A stretch of 64,000 nt of DNA, from the NCBI GenBank assembly GCA_024734555.1, contig JANPWX010000026.1, positions 4,961,741 to 5,025,740 of the forward strand. The letters are read 5' to 3'. The translations under genes and the position numbers were made by a program. The DNA is from Trochalopteron elliotii (taxonomy: Eukaryota; Chordata; Aves; Passeriformes; Leiothrichidae). Below the pieces are notes generated by a model. It had not been told where the DNA came from and searched no databases. It saw only the letters and a program-made list of their open reading frames with translations. Each line of letters opens with the position of its first letter. Positions within the stretch are counted from its first letter, which is position 1. Shown here piece after piece: positions 10,981 to 23,466 of the stretch.

Positions 10981-13390
10981 CAACAGCAGCTTTACTTGAT
11001 AGGGGAAATAAGTACCTGTCTTCTGCCAAAGAGTCTCATTCTAGCTTCAAGCCATAAAATAACATGCTGTTTCTGCACTCTTTCCTCCAGACATAACATT
11101 GTCTTTTATATCATTCAGCCATGTGGTTGTCAAGCACAGAAGTCCTTTTCACTCTTTTGTCTTCTCCTACTGCTCACAAAAAGTCAAATATCTTTGCAAT
11201 GAAAGATCTCACATTTAGCTGTATTCTGAGAGAGCTCTGTAATCTCTCACCAGTATCCTGGATTCAGGATGTCAGCTCTCACTGAACCATGAAGGCAGCT
11301 TAACAGTAAACTAGATTCTTCAAAATACTGTTTGCATAAAAAAAAAACCCAAAAATCAATGGACTGCTTTTCCTCAACAATATATTTCTCTCTTAGGATG
11401 CAGTAAGTACTGTCCTGTTCCTTTCTACATGTATAAAAAGTTTTACATACAGTTCAGGCACAATAAATAGAAAAAGTAAGGCAAACTAGTCTCTTTTTCT
11501 AATTACCTATTATCTTCTTTCTTTACTGGTTATGGTAGAGAAAATCACTTCTGATTCTGAAACCAAAGAATACAACCAATTTCAAGAGAGACGAGGTAAG
11601 AAAGAGCCTCTATTACCAAGAGACAATTTTTTAGCCCTATTTATAAAACAATGAGGTTATAAATAAACTAGCAAGAAAAAAACCCAGGAATTTAAATTAT
11701 ATTTGAATAAATATTTTGCTTTTCCTTTGGCAAAAGGTCTCTCAAGAAAAAAAAACCATTCATAGATACAAAGCAGTAGCTTGTGCAGCGGGTCACATTC
11801 TGAGTTTTTTAGTTTTCAGGCCTCTCTGAAAGATTGCTTTCTCTTTGCCAGCCAGGCCTTTGATATGCTTATCATGCATTTAAAGCTATTTATGGATGGA
11901 TATATAATCCTGTCTAAACCGATTAGAAAAAATTAAATCAATCCACCAGCATCTACTATATTAAATCATGTACTCATTAGGAAACATTTCTGGAACACCA
12001 AACCCACCCATTAACAATCTTAGTTGGGGGGAAAAAGGCTGGGGTAGAATCTCAGACAAGTTCTCTTTCTCTCATTTCTGTGAGTGAGAGAATTTAACAA
12101 GCAACTGTTTTCCAGCAGTTGACCGTGAAATGGATCATGTTTTATTTATTCTGCACAAATGGCAAATCACGGCAAAGTGTAGCCTTGGGATTAATCAGTG
12201 GGCTTTTATCACTGGGGCACTGGTTGGACTTTGGTTCCTCACAGAGTGCCTACAAATCACTCTGATTAGATGCCTGTCTGAAACATACATCATTTGACTT
12301 TGCTAGCTTCAGGCATAATAACTGGAAGACTGTATAAAGGGGATGAGCTTCTACAGGGTGGGTCACTAAGGCCTAATATAAAGGGTGAAAATTAGTGTGT
12401 CTGAGAGAAGACTAATGAATAACAGCCAGCAATGCTGTGAAAGTCTAATCTAGAAAAAATACGTTACAGAGCCTTGAAACACTGAACTGTCCCAATTCCT
12501 GGATAAAGCCCTTGCACTTTTACAGCTGAGTGCTGGTGGTAGTGCTGGTCACACAAGTTGCAGCTTTCCCATCTCCACTCAGAAGAAGGAAAAGAACTAC
12601 TATGGAGATGATTTAAGATTCAACACAAATGTTACTGGAAAATTGATATTGGTTAAGATAATTTGTAATTGGTGTAATGATACCAGCTCACTTCTGTATG
12701 GCAGGCAGGAGCACCTGGCCTAATGAATCTATCCTGGAGATGCTCAAGCTTGCAGCTTCAGTCATATGCCAGTGACTTGGTCTTTCCAGGAAGAGGACCT
12801 TAACATTTAGCAATTCCAAAAAGAATATGTGTATTTTCTGGTCCCATTAAAAGATGCTCAAATTTGGCCCAATTCGAACACATGAAACATCCTGTTTCAG
12901 AGATGCTGAAGCTCTTATCAAGGAATTTAGGTTTTTCTACATCCCATTTACATTGTACATCTCCCTCTCCATCGATGATAACATGGGAGATTCAAATCTC
13001 AATTGCTTGATTTTCCAGTTCCCAAATCCAGAAGCTTCTCTACACTACCTGCAGAATAGATGTCCCTGCTGTGGTGCTGTGCAGCTCTCCATTATGACTC
13101 TTCACGCAGAGTAATGGTTTACTGCTGCTACTGTCAGCAAAAGCAATACTAGTTGCAATCTGATAGTAACTGCATCAACACAAAATAACAAAGGCTGTAA
13201 ATCTAGCCCTGAAGCTTTGGATTCAAACCCGACACAGCATTCTGTGTGTCAAAATGGTTTATTGAAATAGTATGTACTTAATTATTTGAAATGTGCTTTA
13301 TTTGATTGCTACATGATACACAAATTTGCAGAGTCCATTTCTGGCATTTGGGTTTCCTGATTTGGCTGTATATGTTTTTCCTGCCTACAC

Positions 13391-13441
13391 ATATAGATCC
13401 TATACCTATATACCTATATCTATAAACTAAAAAAAAAAAAA
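13391..13441. repeat. (TATACC/TATATC)n microsatellite ending in A13
   Basis: Imperfect 6-8 base units around CTATAC/CTATAT, then thirteen A residues (13429-13441). Confidence 0.7.
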
Positions 13442-14673
13442 TACCTTGAGCTCAATCTGGATATGAAGTATATATTAATGTAAACCATTTTCATTTGGAA
13501 AAGTAGGTATTACAGCAATATTACTTATTACTTCCTGCATGAACACAATAGATGTGCTTTCTCTTCCCTTTGCATATTATTCATTTGATTCTGTTAGCCT
13601 CTTGTCAATACCCATATTCACAGCAGCTGCTTCTGTTCATTGAGCAGAAAGGAAAAGTATTTTTCTTTGAAGATGATGTGAACACTGTTCAATGAATCAT
13701 TCAGCAAGTACTACTGCAGCTCAGTCATCCTACAGGCCATATTAGACTCAGGACCCTTGAATCTATAGTCAAAGTAAGCCTTAGTATAGAATGTCTTCTG
13801 TAGTTAAGATAAGCAGTAGCTTGCAAAGTATTAAGGGAAAATCCTATACTCTGATCTGAGGTATATTATAATAGGATATACTTAATATTCAATAGAGTGC
13901 TTTCAACACACTTTCATTTTAAATACAATTAATGTATTGCAATCTCATATTTATCTCTCTGGAGAGCCTAAGAATATTTTCTCCATTGTACTGCAAATGG
14001 AAAAGAATCCTTCGGTGTCCTGACACATTCCTTTGGAGACTTTCAGTGCTTTAAATCAAAGCACCTAAACAAGAGTTTATTGTAGCAACCCAGAGGGAAG
14101 CATCATCTCCAATATCCTGATTTTCTGCAGCTGCTCATTCAGCATGGATACAAGCTGATTATTAACACTAACAAATGCGGACTTCCTTTGTAAGAAAGAT
14201 TGTCTATATATCCACACTGCATATTCTTTGCATGTAAGAGGTATCCATAAAAATTTAGGAGAATTTATATCCAGATGCATACCTACTCATATATTGTCAA
14301 ATTTTATATGTATGAAGTTTTCATTACAGGAAAAAAAGGTATGCAAGGTGAAAAAGGCCATCAAGTCAAAGAGTCAAGGGTTCAGAACAATCAATAACAG
14401 AAGTCTTAATTAAATTCTATTGTACATAGAGGTTATGATATTGTTATCAATTATATGCATAGAATTTGTCAATTGGACTTCTGTCTTACTTGCACTCGGG
14501 ACAGATGGAGCTTAGAGAGTTTATAACCTCTTGGTTACTTTTACCCTAAATTTGCCCCTTGGCCTTATTACTTACACAACAGTGTTTCCTATGCTGACTA
14601 TAGAGTTGCTAATTTTTCTGCTTTTTTCTACAGTATTCTCCCTATAACACCTCAGCTATTCCAGTCAATTTTG

Positions 14674-14732
14674 TTACTGTCCCCATTTTTCAGACAAAGC
14701 AAACAAGATATAGCAGAAGTGAAAAGTGCAAG
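14674..14732 (+). repeat. Possible ancient SINE/LINE 3' fragment (MIR-like wording)
   Basis: TTACTGTCCCCATTTTTCAG, then ACAAAGCAAAC..., then AGAAGTGAAAAGTGCAAG follows the order of words in the core of ancient amniote MIR-type SINEs (tccccattttacaga, gaaactgag, agaagtgactt). The fragment is short and heavily mutated, and it also lies after a strong acceptor-like site at 14632, so the call is tentative. Confidence 0.3.
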
Positions 14733-15336
14733 AATTTATATCCTAAATTAATAACACCATTTTATTTATCTGCTTATATAGCCTTTTCAAAAATTTTGTA
14801 TTTTGAAGCAAAACTCCACTAGACATCAGCTGTGGTTGTGAGAGCTCAGCACTTTTTTAGCACAGTAGAAAGGTTTGTAGAAAGTAAGATCTATAATAAG
14901 TGACAACTTATAAAAAATTAAGAAACTTCCCCAAACTATTTTGTGGCAGATGTAGGAAAAGACTATAAGGGATAAGAATGGCATTTATTTGCTTTTTCCA
15001 TTACATCATTCTCCTAATAAATCCTTCATTCTCTCACCACACACCTCATTTTGCAACAATGAATGATACCATTTTTATTCTATATATTTAATGAGGCTAG
15101 AGCCTTTTGGGGGAAAGAAGCATGTAATAAAATAGTGCATTATGGTGTTTATGCACATGAATAACAATTTAAGATTGCAGAGAATACCAACTGCAGTATT
15201 TCTAAACTTTTGGCTTCCTAAGTTTTACAACATTACCATTGGTTTAATGTATGAAATCACAGTAAAAGTGCCTAGACTATTAATATAAATTTCTTTATGC
15301 AGAACAATACTTAATAGTATAGTTTATAGATACTAG

Positions 15337-15387
15337 ATATACCAGATGTAGTTTAGTATATAGCAGTATACCAGATATAGTTTAGTA
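15337..15387. repeat. Tandem duplication, 29-bp period
   Basis: ATACCAGATGTAGTTTAGTA at about 15339-15358 recurs as ATACCAGATATAGTTTAGTA at 15368-15387 with one difference. It is a recent local duplication in AT-rich DNA. Confidence 0.75.
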
Positions 15388-16708
15388 CAAGCTTCTGCTA
15401 CTTGAATTAATGATGCCACAGAGGTAGCAGGTCATTATTTCTCAGGAGACCAAGTGTGTTTAGAAGACAGACCTTTAAAGCAGATTTCATAACCGTTTAC
15501 TAGTATTAGAGGATGCTCGAATTAAGAACTCTCCAGCATTTTTCAAATGTCTCAGGTTTCGGGAGGAATATGCTCTAGTTTATTGCTTCCTTCTGTACTT
15601 CTTAATCTTTCTTTCACAATTGGCATGATGCATGGTATGTGCAAGGGGAAATTGCAGGAGAAGTTCTGATCAATCAGTGTAATTCTTTGATCGCACACAT
15701 TCAGGGACATTGGGGCAGACTGAATTCATGCTAATTGCAGCTTGAATAGTGCATCTTTCACAAAACTAAAAATATTAGATCTTCCTACAGAAAACAGAAT
15801 CACAGGTTTTGCCAGCAGTACTACCTGTAGAGAATCAAACGTTCTACTTAATCTACAAAAATTAAGAAATCCAATGTAGGAAAACAGAGAGGTAAGTTTT
15901 GGGGCACCCAGACTTAGTTATTTTGGGATTTGATCAGAGATTACATGAGGTACCTTGCTTTTCATTCAAGTGATTTAATTCCGTTTCTGAAGTAGCACTA
16001 CATCTTAGATCTTGGAAGAAAACCTAGACAGCAATAATAAAGCACCTTGCAGAAGAATTCCTTTGAGAGAGAGAGAACAGGAGAAAGAAAGTGAAAGGGA
16101 GCAAGGCTTGTCCATACTTCTGATAAAACATACCAGAATTAATTCAAAATTTCTGCAGTTTATTCATTGCTGTTCAGAGTAGATTTATCAAGAGTATAGG
16201 CATTCTTAACTCTTGAAAAAAATTACTTTTCAGGTACATATCTATGCTGAATGAAGAATATGGATGGTGCCATATTTTAACTCTAGTACTCAGAAAAACA
16301 TATTAGATTATCACAACTTAACTGAAATCAGAACAAACAGGATATATGATGGATTGTTAGAACATAATTCAAATGCTTCTGTTCAGGAAAGCACAGAACT
16401 TCACGTAATGAGAAGCATGCATTTTCTAAAAACACCATACATCTCACACAGCAAACAATCTACCTCTACTTCCACGTACATAAAACATCCATCTTAACAG
16501 CTGGAGAATGCTGCCAGGCAGTGATGTGGGCCATAAGGAGCTTAGCAGTTGCATTCCTTTCCTGCCTCTCCCCTGCAAATACTCTTAGACCCAGATAAGC
16601 AAAGGAAAACAGGCAGATTGTAAGACAAGCCATGGGGCAGTAAGTTATTTCTGATGCAAAAGTATGTCTTTAACAAATGGAAACTAGTGGTACGATACTT
16701 GATACAAC

Positions 16709-16714
16709 TTTATT
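16709..16714 (-). promoter_or_regulatory. AATAAA polyadenylation hexamer downstream of the 17-kb reading frame
   Basis: The minus-strand hexamer lies 64 bp past the stop codon of the open frame that ends at 16778. That spacing suits a short 3' untranslated region. AATAAA is frequent by chance in AT-rich DNA, so the support is only positional. Confidence 0.35.
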
Positions 16715-16777
16715 TTCCTTTCTAAGTTATGGAAGCATCCTAAGTAGGATTACAAAAAAAATCACAACAATGTGATA

Positions 16778-17437
16778 CTAGCCCTCATCCCAACTAACAG
16801 CAATGGGGAAATTACCCATTCTACTCAAAGGCACTGAGACACTCTGCCATACATTACTATGTTCCCTGAAACCTGCAGTCTGCAGATATATGTGTTTTAG
16901 ATGGGGACACAATCCCAAACTCTGCAGGAGCACTGTCTCTTGCAGGGACAAAATATAGTCCACCAGGCCCCCTACTAAGGCAAAAGCTTCCCCCTTACTT
17001 AAAGTCATCTGGCTGCTCAGTGCAGGGGTCGTTCCTGCTCCATACCAGTTTGCTTCCAGCACCCGCAGGAACTGGCTGAAGCAGGAAGGCGTGCCCTGCT
17101 GGGAGTGCCTGATCAGTGCAAGCTGCTCCTGCCCCAGTGGCAGCGGCTCCCATAGCTCCTGTAGGTACTTGCAGAGCCACTGCCTGCCAGGGGACAGAGG
17201 CAGAATGAAGCTTTTCAGGATAGAAGAACGTGGCCTGGTGTAAAGCCTCCCATGCCCCACTTCAAACGCTACTTACAGCCAAGTTCAGCTGGCCCTGAAT
17301 CTCACTCTCCCTCCAGATGGTGATTATTGCCCACACGTTGGTCTCGAGCCATAAGGCAGCACGATCAAGGAAGGCCTGTAGTGAGATGTTCACAGTTGAA
17401 AAGAAGCAGAGCCAATCATTGCAGAAGGAGCAGACAG
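16778..17437 (-). CDS. Unidentified protein fragment, last two exons (or a pseudogene of it)
   Basis: I do not recognise this gene. Seen: exon 17437-17277 (minus) follows the acceptor CTGTTCTCTCAG (a second, CATCTCACTACAG, would start the exon at 17375). It ends at GCT|GTAAGT on a codon boundary. After a 97-bp intron, the acceptor CTGTCCCCTGGCAGGCAG opens the next exon at 17179 in matching phase 0. The joined frame runs through WLETNVWAIITIWRESEI and, after the splice, KYLQELWEPLPLGQ and SCFSQFLRVLEANWYG, to a stop at 16778, with an AATAAA hexamer 64 bp later. A possible alternative donor, TTTAA|GTAAGG, lies at 16998. The section is clearly richer in G+C than its surroundings, is rich in Leu, Trp and Gln, and looks helical, perhaps HEAT-like, with no signal peptide or membrane segment. 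Inference: the 3' end of a real or recently decayed gene. Upstream exons were not found, so it may be a truncated duplicate. Confidence 0.5.
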
Positions 17438-20400
17438 CTGAGAGAACAGCATGAAGCTGTGCTCCATGGTCTGAGCAGTGCTGCTTGTACAATTAAGTAG
17501 CTTCCAACAAAACTGACCTCTGTTCAACTGACTGCAGAAAGCAGACAAAAAGTATCCTCCCCTGGAATAACTGCTCTGTTCTGCTACAACAATGCAGAAA
17601 TTGGCTCTACCTTAGGGGTTGTTCACCACTGAAACCTGTTCACCTTTATAAAGCACAGCAGAAGACTTCACAGTAGCTTTTACTCAAAATCTAACCCAAC
17701 TGGAAACATGCTTATTAATAGAATGACCCTCCATGGCTAGCTATAATGTGTAAAAAGAACTGATCATGGTCAGACACTGGACTGACATGGACAAAGCTAA
17801 GGAGTAAGTGAAGCATTGTCACTGTTGCTAATGTCTGTATGACAGGAAAGGCAGGCAGAGATGCAGGTTTAAACACAAAGGTTTGTAAGTACTCTGATCA
17901 CAGCTCCGAGGACTTCATCCATCTCCAACAAACACGATTTCCACTTCAATGCCTACCAGTCCCATTGTTCAGGTGGAATACCATTGACATCATGATACTC
18001 TTCAAGACACCTCTTATGAATCCATTTAATTTTAAACTAAGAGCAGGGCCAAAAACTTGAATTCAACCTATAACTAAATAGATGGGGCATTAAGAAATAA
18101 AATAATCCAGACTGGGTTTTTTTAAAGTTTGCATGATAGAAGAAGTGCCCAGCATTTTGGGCTTAGTATATCTTCAGCCAAGTGCTGATCTCAAATACTA
18201 TGGATAACTAGCAGTGCCTGCTGCTTGTTCTGTATATAAAAAGAAATTATATTTTGTCCATCATTGCCATTTTAGTTCACATTGCATCAAAACTGTTGCT
18301 TGTGGCCTGGCAAAGAACCAGGAGAGAAGAGACAGATGATGGTGGCTGTGAAGGCTGACAGCAGGTCACAACTGAGAGAAAAGAACAGTGCTATGCTATC
18401 CTACCAAGACATTAAATGCCACAAGACATGAAGGTCCACCCAAATAAAACAAACAAAGAAAAACAACAACAAAAAAAAACAAAAACAAAAACAAAAAAAA
18501 AAAACCACAAAAAAACCCCAAAAACCAAAACTCCCAAAGCATGAAAACTTAATGAAAGAGAGAAAAAAAACCCCAAAAAATGTGACAAATAAAAAAGACA
18601 CTAAGAATGGCCCCCCAAAAAATCTAGCAATACAAAAGTGGTTTAATTTCATATTTGAATTCCTAAATCAGAAGTAATTTTGTGTAATGATGAAGTGAGT
18701 ACATTAACACTGTATGCACTCCATGCCTTTGATTATCAGGACATTTTTAACTACACATAAAATTTTAGACTGTATTTGCTTCTGTTTAAGCAATTAGGAC
18801 TGGATTCCCATTCGTGGTCAAAGTTTGTTCAGATCCAACTGTTACACAAGGGAAAAAATGAAACTTCCTAATATCTATACTTCCTATACTATACTACTTA
18901 TGCCCTTTGCTCAGAAAAGAAGACAGAGAGCTGCTGATAAGCCTTGCCTTCCAATGTCAGGTATATCTGAAGTTGTCTAGTGTTCTATTTAAGGACTCCA
19001 TCAGCTAACAGCCCCACGCCACCTGCCATCAATCACCAGAAAACAGTTTGCAGAGCAAGGATGGCTCAGACATTTTAAAACTGACTGGAATATTTTCCAA
19101 CCTTTAATGTATTTTATGCCACAATTTATTCTAAGATTCTTGCTGTACTTTGTATCTAAAAAAAGACAAGCAGCACAAATAAAGTTCACTTACTCTAGGA
19201 AGCCCCTGGTGGGGCCATAAACTGAGTTCTGACCACTGAATACATGTCTCCTTATCCAATGCTTTATGTTCAGTACGTGATACAGTATGATTCAACAGAA
19301 GCTTTTCTCACTGCAAGACGCAGTATCTGTTTCTATGGATTCAGATTCCAGTGTGTGCAGACTTCATTTCAAAATACAGTTTGTGCTTTTCTGAATAAAC
19401 ATGTTTGAATTAGGTCCACAACTCAGCCTTTATAAATTTAACTATAGCACGTAATAGGATTATTTACCGCTTTTATGAAGTGACAAGTGTCTGCTACACA
19501 ATATTTGGGGAATTATACAGTTTGAATGCCTTTGGTTAAAAGCCTGCCTCTAGCCTCCATATTTTTATAAGATCAAAGCTAATATTTCTCTGTTTATCCC
19601 CCATTCAGAAAGATGATGTCAAATCTCAGCCAGAGTGTTTTTTTGCATTCAGACTTTAACAGCTACTGATTATCGCCTATCACAGATAAAACTGCTGGAA
19701 ACAGTTTGGAAAAATACTCATGTAGCTTTCATTTCATGCATCTTCTTCAAAATGCCATGAAGGATGCCAAGGTAACTCCCAACCCAGAAGAGAGCTCAGG
19801 CCAAGGCTGCCCCACAGCCTCTGATTCTTCTGGCTGTGATGGAGAACCCCTCAAAAATGCATACACCAAAATTTTGTATTTGTTTCTGCAAGAACATTCT
19901 GCAAGTACAAATCAAAGCAGGTTAAGTCTGATCCTATATTTTCCTCTAAATTACTACTCTTGGCTCCCCCCATAGATTCTAGAAACACAGTACTCCTGTT
20001 GAAGGGACTAACAAAGGATGGGGAGGAGGGCAGGTGATGGAAGGAAATAATTTTTTATCTCCACACTCCATGCAGAAGAGGCTCATCTTTTTTCCTTGTA
20101 TAAGGAGAGGTGGTAGAGTTTTATGTCAGGTAAATTTTAGGCAAATGAATCTCCTATAAAGGTGGAAATGATCCCTTTATCCGCTGAGACCAGATTCCCA
20201 CAATCATGGGCAAGAGTACTATAGATATCTTATTCACAACATCTGTTCCAGACAACACCATAAATCATGTATTTCACACACACAAAAACGCCCCCACAGA
20301 AATTTAATGTGCAAAAGGAACAGAGAAGAAGAGACTAAGATGCATGAAATGGCACTGGATTATTTAGATAACACTTTGAGTAAATCTGAAAAGGCTCGTG

Positions 20401-21010
20401 ACTTGTATTACACAGCACCGCAAAAACCAAACCATACAGCTAAAAAATCCAAACCAAAAAAAATCCACAAAAATCAAACAGCTGTACCATTTTCAGAGCA
20501 AATTTCCTGCCGAGCCTAAATAAGACAATGACAGTCTAAACAGAAACACACCAATCGGGTAATAATTCGGTGTAACAAGGAGCAGCCATATACCCTGATT
20601 TCAGCTCCTCTCTAGCCGAAATCATTTAATTGACTCAGGGGACAAAAGAAGACAAACGAGCCCCAAGACAGGCACCCACTGCAACAGCCCAGTGCCTCAC
20701 TGCGAAAGGGGCAGGAGAAATCCCTCCTGACCCACAGAACATCAAGAACCCCTGGTCCCCTGATGCACAGGGATAATAAAACATAAATCCTCAAAATTAT
20801 TCCAGTTATTCAGATTCCTTTCAAGGAAGATAACCCTTTGATCCAGGAAGATAACTTCTCTTTTCCAAGGGAAAACAAAGAAAGTCAGATAAGCTGGGAC
20901 CCACAACAAATTTCTTGTGTCAGAAATGTTTTCTTCTTTCTCTTCTGGTTATACAATTATATTACCATAAGATGATCAAGACTCATTTAAAATATTTGCC
21001 TTCACAGTAC
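17438..21010. other. Unique sequence, no further exon established
   Basis: If the reading frame at 16.8-17.4 kb belongs to an intact minus-strand gene, upstream exons should lie here or further right, but I could not identify one with confidence. A GC-richer patch at about 20.6-20.78 kb is unexplained. An A-rich tract lies at 18.44-18.6 kb. Confidence 0.45.
18440..18597. repeat. A-rich low-complexity tract with AAAACCCC units
   Basis: About 155 bp of A runs broken by C (CAAAAACAAAAAC, AAAACCCCAAAAACC). The 83-codon minus frame across it (18401-18652) encodes only Phe-rich low-complexity sequence and is not a gene. No LINE or LTR body is recognised beside it. Confidence 0.8.
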
Positions 21011-21014
21011 TGGG

Positions 21015-21735
21015 TGGAAGTGTTAGTTTGCTGGAGGGTAGGAAGGCTCTGGAAATGGATCTGGAAAGACTGGATCCATGTATCAAGGCCAACTGTATGA
21101 GGTTCAACAAGGTAAAGTGCCAGGTCCTGCCCTTGGGTCACAACAATCCCAAGCACCCTGGCTTTTATCAGGAAGAGCGGGGCCAACAGGACCAGGGCCA
21201 TGATTGTCTCTCTGTACTTGGCACTGGTGAGGCTGCACCTCAAATCCTGTGTCCAGTTCTGGACCCCTCACTGCAAGAAAGACATTGAGGGGCTGGAACA
21301 TGTCCAAAGAATGGCAATGGAGCTGGTGAAGGGTCTGGAGCACAAGACTTTTGAGGAGCAGCTGAGGGATCTGAGGGTGTTTAGCCTTGAGAAAAGGCTC
21401 AGGAGTGGCCTTATTGCTCTCTATAACCACCTGAAAGGAGGCTGTAGCCAGGTCAGGATCGGCCTCTTCTCCCAGGTAACCAGCGACAGGATGAGAGGAA
21501 ACGGCCTCAAGCTGCACCAGGAAGAATGTTGGACATTAGAAAGAACTCCTTCACTGAAAGGGTGGTCAGGCTTTGAAACAGGCTGCCCAGGGAAGTGGTG
21601 GAATCACCATGCCTTGCAAGTGTTATAAAAGGTGTGTGGATGTGGCACTTGGAGACACAGGAGTGCCAGGCTAATGGTTGGACTTAATGATCTTAGAGGT
21701 CTTTTCCAAACTTAGGGATTCTATTATTCAGAAGG
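21015..21735 (+). mobile_element. CR1 LINE, 3'-end fragment
   Basis: This 5'-truncated CR1 fragment is recognised from the family's well-known order of words. It runs from GCTGGAGGGTAGGAAGGCTC through AGGTTCAACAAGGTAAAGTG, GTGTCCAGTTCTGG, GAGGCTGCACCTCAAATCC and GAAACAGGCTGCCCAGGGA to GGTTGGACTTAATGATCTTA, ending near ATTCTATTATTC, the decayed form of CR1's short 3' tandem repeat. About 100-150 bp are missing internally near 21,180. It is the 3' part only and carries no reverse transcriptase. The open frames on both strands (21028-21288, 21200-21628, 21104-21517) are shadows of this repeat. Confidence 0.93.
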
Positions 21736-22833
21736 CCAGGTCTCAAGTGTCTCCAAGTTTTGCTTTTTTCAGTTGTTTGCAGGATTTTGTGCAGAATCAT
21801 TAAAATAATTTTTATCATGTACTAGCAAATATTTTATCAAATGTCTTGGAACTTGAAACATGTCTCAAATCCATTTACAAAGATGCAGGGAGACAACAAA
21901 ATGGACTACTAAAAGTTAGACAAAATTAATTTCTTTTCTAGGGCTTTGGTGGTAAAATAACCCTGAGATTACCAAGTCTTCCAATGAAACTGTCATTACA
22001 GCTCCCTACGCACATAAAATATTCTCTGTAAAAAACCCCCAAGTTTCTAAAAATTGGTTACGTACTTGCAGACAGAACAAAAAGTAAAAATGTCACTTCA
22101 TATAGTCATTTTAGCACAGAATATGGTGTATTGATTTTAATGTCTTGAAATATGCAAAGTAAATGGATTTTTTTTCTAACTATACATCACAGACATGCAA
22201 GATATATAACAGCTGTACAAATCAATTAAATGTCAGCTAAGATCTGATCTGTGTGCAGTAAAGTTTGTGACAAACATTAAAATAATGGTACTCCTGCCTT
22301 TATATGTTGCATTAGGCAGATGTGTAGAACATCTGCTTTGGTATAATTTAATGTACAGTATCAAAATGTGAAAAATTAGCCACAGTAATGCTGCTGCTGA
22401 AAAGATGAGCCTTTACTTTCTCTGCTTACTGGATCTCACTGCCTCCTTATCACTAGCAACAATTTGTTTATTTGCACATGCCATCATCTAGATTCAAAAA
22501 TTGAACTGACAAAAAAAAAGAGCAGTTCTGAAGGGGAAAAAATAAAATAAATCCAACCCCAATCAATAAATCCATTAGATTTTGATGAAATGAGCTCCCT
22601 GACCCTAGGTACTATTACTAGGACAGGTAGGGCAACAAAAGATCACCATCTCTCAGCACCCATGTGAACTTGGAATACCTTAAACAGATCGTAGAAGACA
22701 TGCTTACTCTGGTGTTTGGAGTGAAAATGTTTATTGGTATAAGCTGGACAATTTATAACACTGCTACAGAATCCAAGCCCCCCACCAATTTATCCTGCCC
22801 ACAATATGTAGCATGTTTGATGAAACTTTTACA

Positions 22834-22848
22834 AAGAAGAAGAAGAAG
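22834..22848. repeat. (AAG)5 microsatellite
   Basis: Five uninterrupted AAG units. Confidence 0.75.
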
Positions 22849-23466
22849 TTATATTAACAGCAGGGTCTTGCACTAAGTTCCTTTCTTCACTAGTATCAGG
22901 GTCAGCATCTTAAGAAAAATGCTACATTCATCGCTCAGGGTAGTAGAGGCTACACTTAGTCTTATTTTCAGATTATTATAGTAAAGTATTTAAGAAAACA
23001 GAAAAGATCCTCTATGAAATCATGCCCATTAATCCAGTCTCTTGTAAAATGTTCTATATGTTTTGCACTTGCATATCTTGTTCTTGCTAAAAGCATGGTA
23101 GCTGAGAATACACACTAGTCAGCATAAACAGCTAGGTACTTTTAAACCTTAACTGTACATGGTAGCGTAAAATTACAAATGGTCAAAGAACCTATGTTTT
23201 GGCCAGAAGGAAAGAAAATTGTACAAATGTTAATAAGAGATTTTTAAGGTCGTACTTGTAAAATGATCCCAGTGCAAAGCAAATGCAGTTAATATTCCTA
23301 CCTAATGCCTGATTCCCTCATCTCCCTGCTACTTCAGTTGTGTAGATCTTGGCCAATTTTTGACCCTAACTATTTATGAAGCTCTTTGTGGACTCTTTGC
23401 TCTCCTCGTACTGCTTTTTAAAGGAAGCAAAAGATACTTAAATTAACCTCTGTCGCAACTGCAGCT

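Larger units (their letters stand above)
8061..12000. other. Unique AT-rich sequence, no gene established
   Basis: Apart from the direct repeat pair and the palindrome listed separately, I see no gene, RNA gene or recognisable transposon. A very short open interval with splice-like borders (11539-11595) is described as a finding. Confidence 0.5.
12001..16700. other. Unique AT-rich sequence with possible regulatory DNA, no gene seen
   Basis: No gene is supported. Two stretches (about 12.1-12.36 kb and 15.6-15.77 kb) are dense in homeodomain, TCF/LEF and octamer-like words and free of repeats, and are raised as findings. Small tandem repeats at 13.4 and 15.35 kb are listed separately. Confidence 0.45.

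Noticed and set aside
21028..21628. Overlapping open frames of 86, 137 and 142 codons
   Set aside because: They lie within the non-coding 3' region of a CR1 LINE and occur on both strands; no reverse transcriptase or nuclease motif is present.
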